Source of the DNA: Methylococcaceae bacterium | GTDB taxonomy: Bacteria; Pseudomonadota; Gammaproteobacteria; Methylococcales; Methylomonadaceae | Direction of reading: 5' to 3' | DNA: 6,457 nucleotides | NCBI GenBank assembly: GCA_013138855.1 | Contig: WTBX01000299.1 | Span: 1-6,457 of the forward strand | Position numbers and translations under genes: made by a program | Shown here: piece after piece, positions 5,403 to 6,457 of the stretch | Layout: every line of letters starts with the position of its first letter | How positions within the stretch are numbered: the first letter of the stretch is position 1 | Notes under the pieces: model-generated | Told to the model about the DNA's origin: nothing | The model's database searches: none | Seen by the model: only the letters and a program-made list of their open reading frames with translations

Positions 5403-6452
5403 ATGCGCTTTTTAATCCTGATTTTTTATTTATTATTTTCTGGAATAGTATGGGCAGATAGCCTTTTAGGGTTACCGCCATTAACTATGCCTGCTGATAA
5501 TTTACAAACCGTTGAAAAAATAATGCTTGGAAAACGTTTATTTAATGATAAACGTTTAAGTGCAGACGGCTCAATCAGTTGCGCAAGCTGTCATCAAGCG
5601 GATAAAGGCTTTGCCGATGGTTTAAAACTCGCTAAAGGGATTAAAGGACAAATAGGGACACGCAACGCACCAACGGTGATGAACGCGGCATTTTTTAAAA
5701 CATTTTTTGTCGATGGCAGAAGTAAGAGTTTAGAGGCGCAAGCATTAGCTCCCTTCTTAAATCCGATTGAGCATGGTTTAAAAAATTCGCAGGAAATTGT
5801 GAATCTGCTACGAGATGAGCCTGAATATCAACAGGCTTTCAAGATTGTTTTTAAAATTAACCCCGATGAAATAACTGCTGCTCATATTGCTAAAGCGATT
5901 GCTAGTTTTGAACGAACATTAATTGGTGGAAATTCAGATTTTGACCGTTATTATTTTGGACGCGATAAAACTCAATTATCAGACAGTGCTGCACGCGGTT
6001 TAAGAATTTTTAGGCGCAAAGGCAATTGTGCTAATTGTCATGAAATCTCATGGAATAATGCATTATTTACCGACAATCGTTTTTATAATATTGGGGTGGG
6101 TTCAAAAGCTTTAGAAACGGTTTTAGACAAACTATTACAAGCTCAAAAACAAGGGAAACCCATTACTTCATTAAACTTAACCCCGCAGCAACTTTCAGAA
6201 CTGGGGCGTTTTAATGTGACAGGGATTAGTAGTGATATAGGTAAATTTAAAAGTCCAACTTTACGCAATATCGCCTTAACTGCACCTTATATGCACGATG
6301 GCAGTATGGAAACGTTAGCTGAGGTGATTGAATATTATAATAAAGGGGGTAATAAAAATCCTTTTCTTGATGCGGCTATTTTTCCACTTAACTTTAGTCT
6401 GCAAGAAAAACAGGATTTAGAAGCATTTTTACAGAGTTTAAACAGTGAATAA
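5403..6452 (+). CDS. Di-haem cytochrome c peroxidase / MauG-like protein
   Basis: A 349-residue periplasmic di-haem protein of the CcpA/MauG family, which reduces hydrogen peroxide or performs related oxidations with two c-type haems. The signal peptide is about residues 1-18 (hydrophobic ILIFYLLFSGIVW, cleavage after WA). The first haem site is CASCH (60-64) in the N-terminal domain and the second CANCH (209-213) in the C-terminal domain. Family marks include GTRNAPTVMN (85-94), FLNPIEHG (118-125) with the conserved catalytic Glu123, AKAIASFERTLI (163-174), KSPTLRNIALTAPYMHDGSM and EVIEYYNKGG. No His occupies the place of the peroxidatic-haem ligand His71 of Pseudomonas CCP, which suits a MauG-like open haem. 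The inter-haem Trp of FWDGR is Val103 here (FFVDGR). A variable insert lies around LLQAQKQGKPITSLNLTPQQ. AAGAG about 6 nt upstream of the ATG serves as ribosome site. The gene ends 5 nt before the window does. Confidence 0.93.
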   Translation: MRFLILIFYLLFSGIVWADSLLGLPPLTMPADNLQTVEKIMLGKRLFNDKRLSADGSISCASCHQADKGFADGLKLAKGIKGQIGTRNAPTVMNAAFFKTFFVDGRSKSLEAQALAPFLNPIEHGLKNSQEIVNLLRDEPEYQQAFKIVFKINPDEITAAHIAKAIASFERTLIGGNSDFDRYYFGRDKTQLSDSAARGLRIFRRKGNCANCHEISWNNALFTDNRFYNIGVGSKALETVLDKLLQAQKQGKPITSLNLTPQQLSELGRFNVTGISSDIGKFKSPTLRNIALTAPYMHDGSMETLAEVIEYYNKGGNKNPFLDAAIFPLNFSLQEKQDLEAFLQSLNSE

Positions 6453-6457
6453 CAGGC

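Overview
The window comes from a moderately AT-rich bacterium, most likely a gammaproteobacterium. The evidence is the AniA-like copper nitrite reductase, the sigma-54 enhancer-binding regulator, the persulfide dioxygenase-rhodanese fusion and the MauG/CcpA-type di-haem peroxidase. Methylococcales (methanotrophs) or Thiotrichales (sulfur oxidisers) would fit, but nothing here settles the genus.

Layout. Positions 1-797 (+) are the C-terminal two thirds of a NirK nitrite reductase with every copper ligand and both catalytic residues of the visible part intact. Positions 798-1035 hold a cluster of hairpins sharing an ACTGGCAG-type core, some of which may end nirK transcription. Positions 1036-1266 are a decayed C-terminal remnant of an ISKra4-like transposase. 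On the minus strand, a PAS/AAA+/Fis-HTH sigma-54 activator (2996-1656) is followed by a 105-residue protein of unknown function (1617-1300). Diverging from the activator, on the plus strand, is a persulfide dioxygenase-rhodanese fusion (3235-4314). Positions 4315-4729 contain no gene but hold a nested, self-palindromic repeat element. Then come a secreted DUF1264/OBAP-family protein (4730-5326), strong intrinsic terminator hairpins, and a di-haem cytochrome c peroxidase/MauG-like protein (5403-6452).

How it works together. The clearest circuit is the divergent regulator/persulfide dioxygenase pair. A full 17-base match to the -24/-12 sigma-54 consensus lies at 3122-3138. Six copies of a TGTTTCA/TGAAACA heptamer at roughly helical spacing lie at 2979-3048, about 100 bp upstream of that promoter and overlapping the regulator's own first codons. 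This looks like an enhancer array that activates the sulfur gene and may also control the regulator. It resembles the FisR-persulfide dioxygenase arrangement known from other proteobacteria, but the regulator has only one cysteine in the PAS loop where I recall FisR proteins carrying a cluster. The nitrite reductase, the peroxidase and the DUF1264 protein are periplasmic or envelope proteins and no shared operon joins them to the sulfur circuit. The least explained items are the 105-residue protein behind the regulator, the composite palindromic element at 4398-4594, and a conserved tryptophan replaced by valine in the peroxidase.
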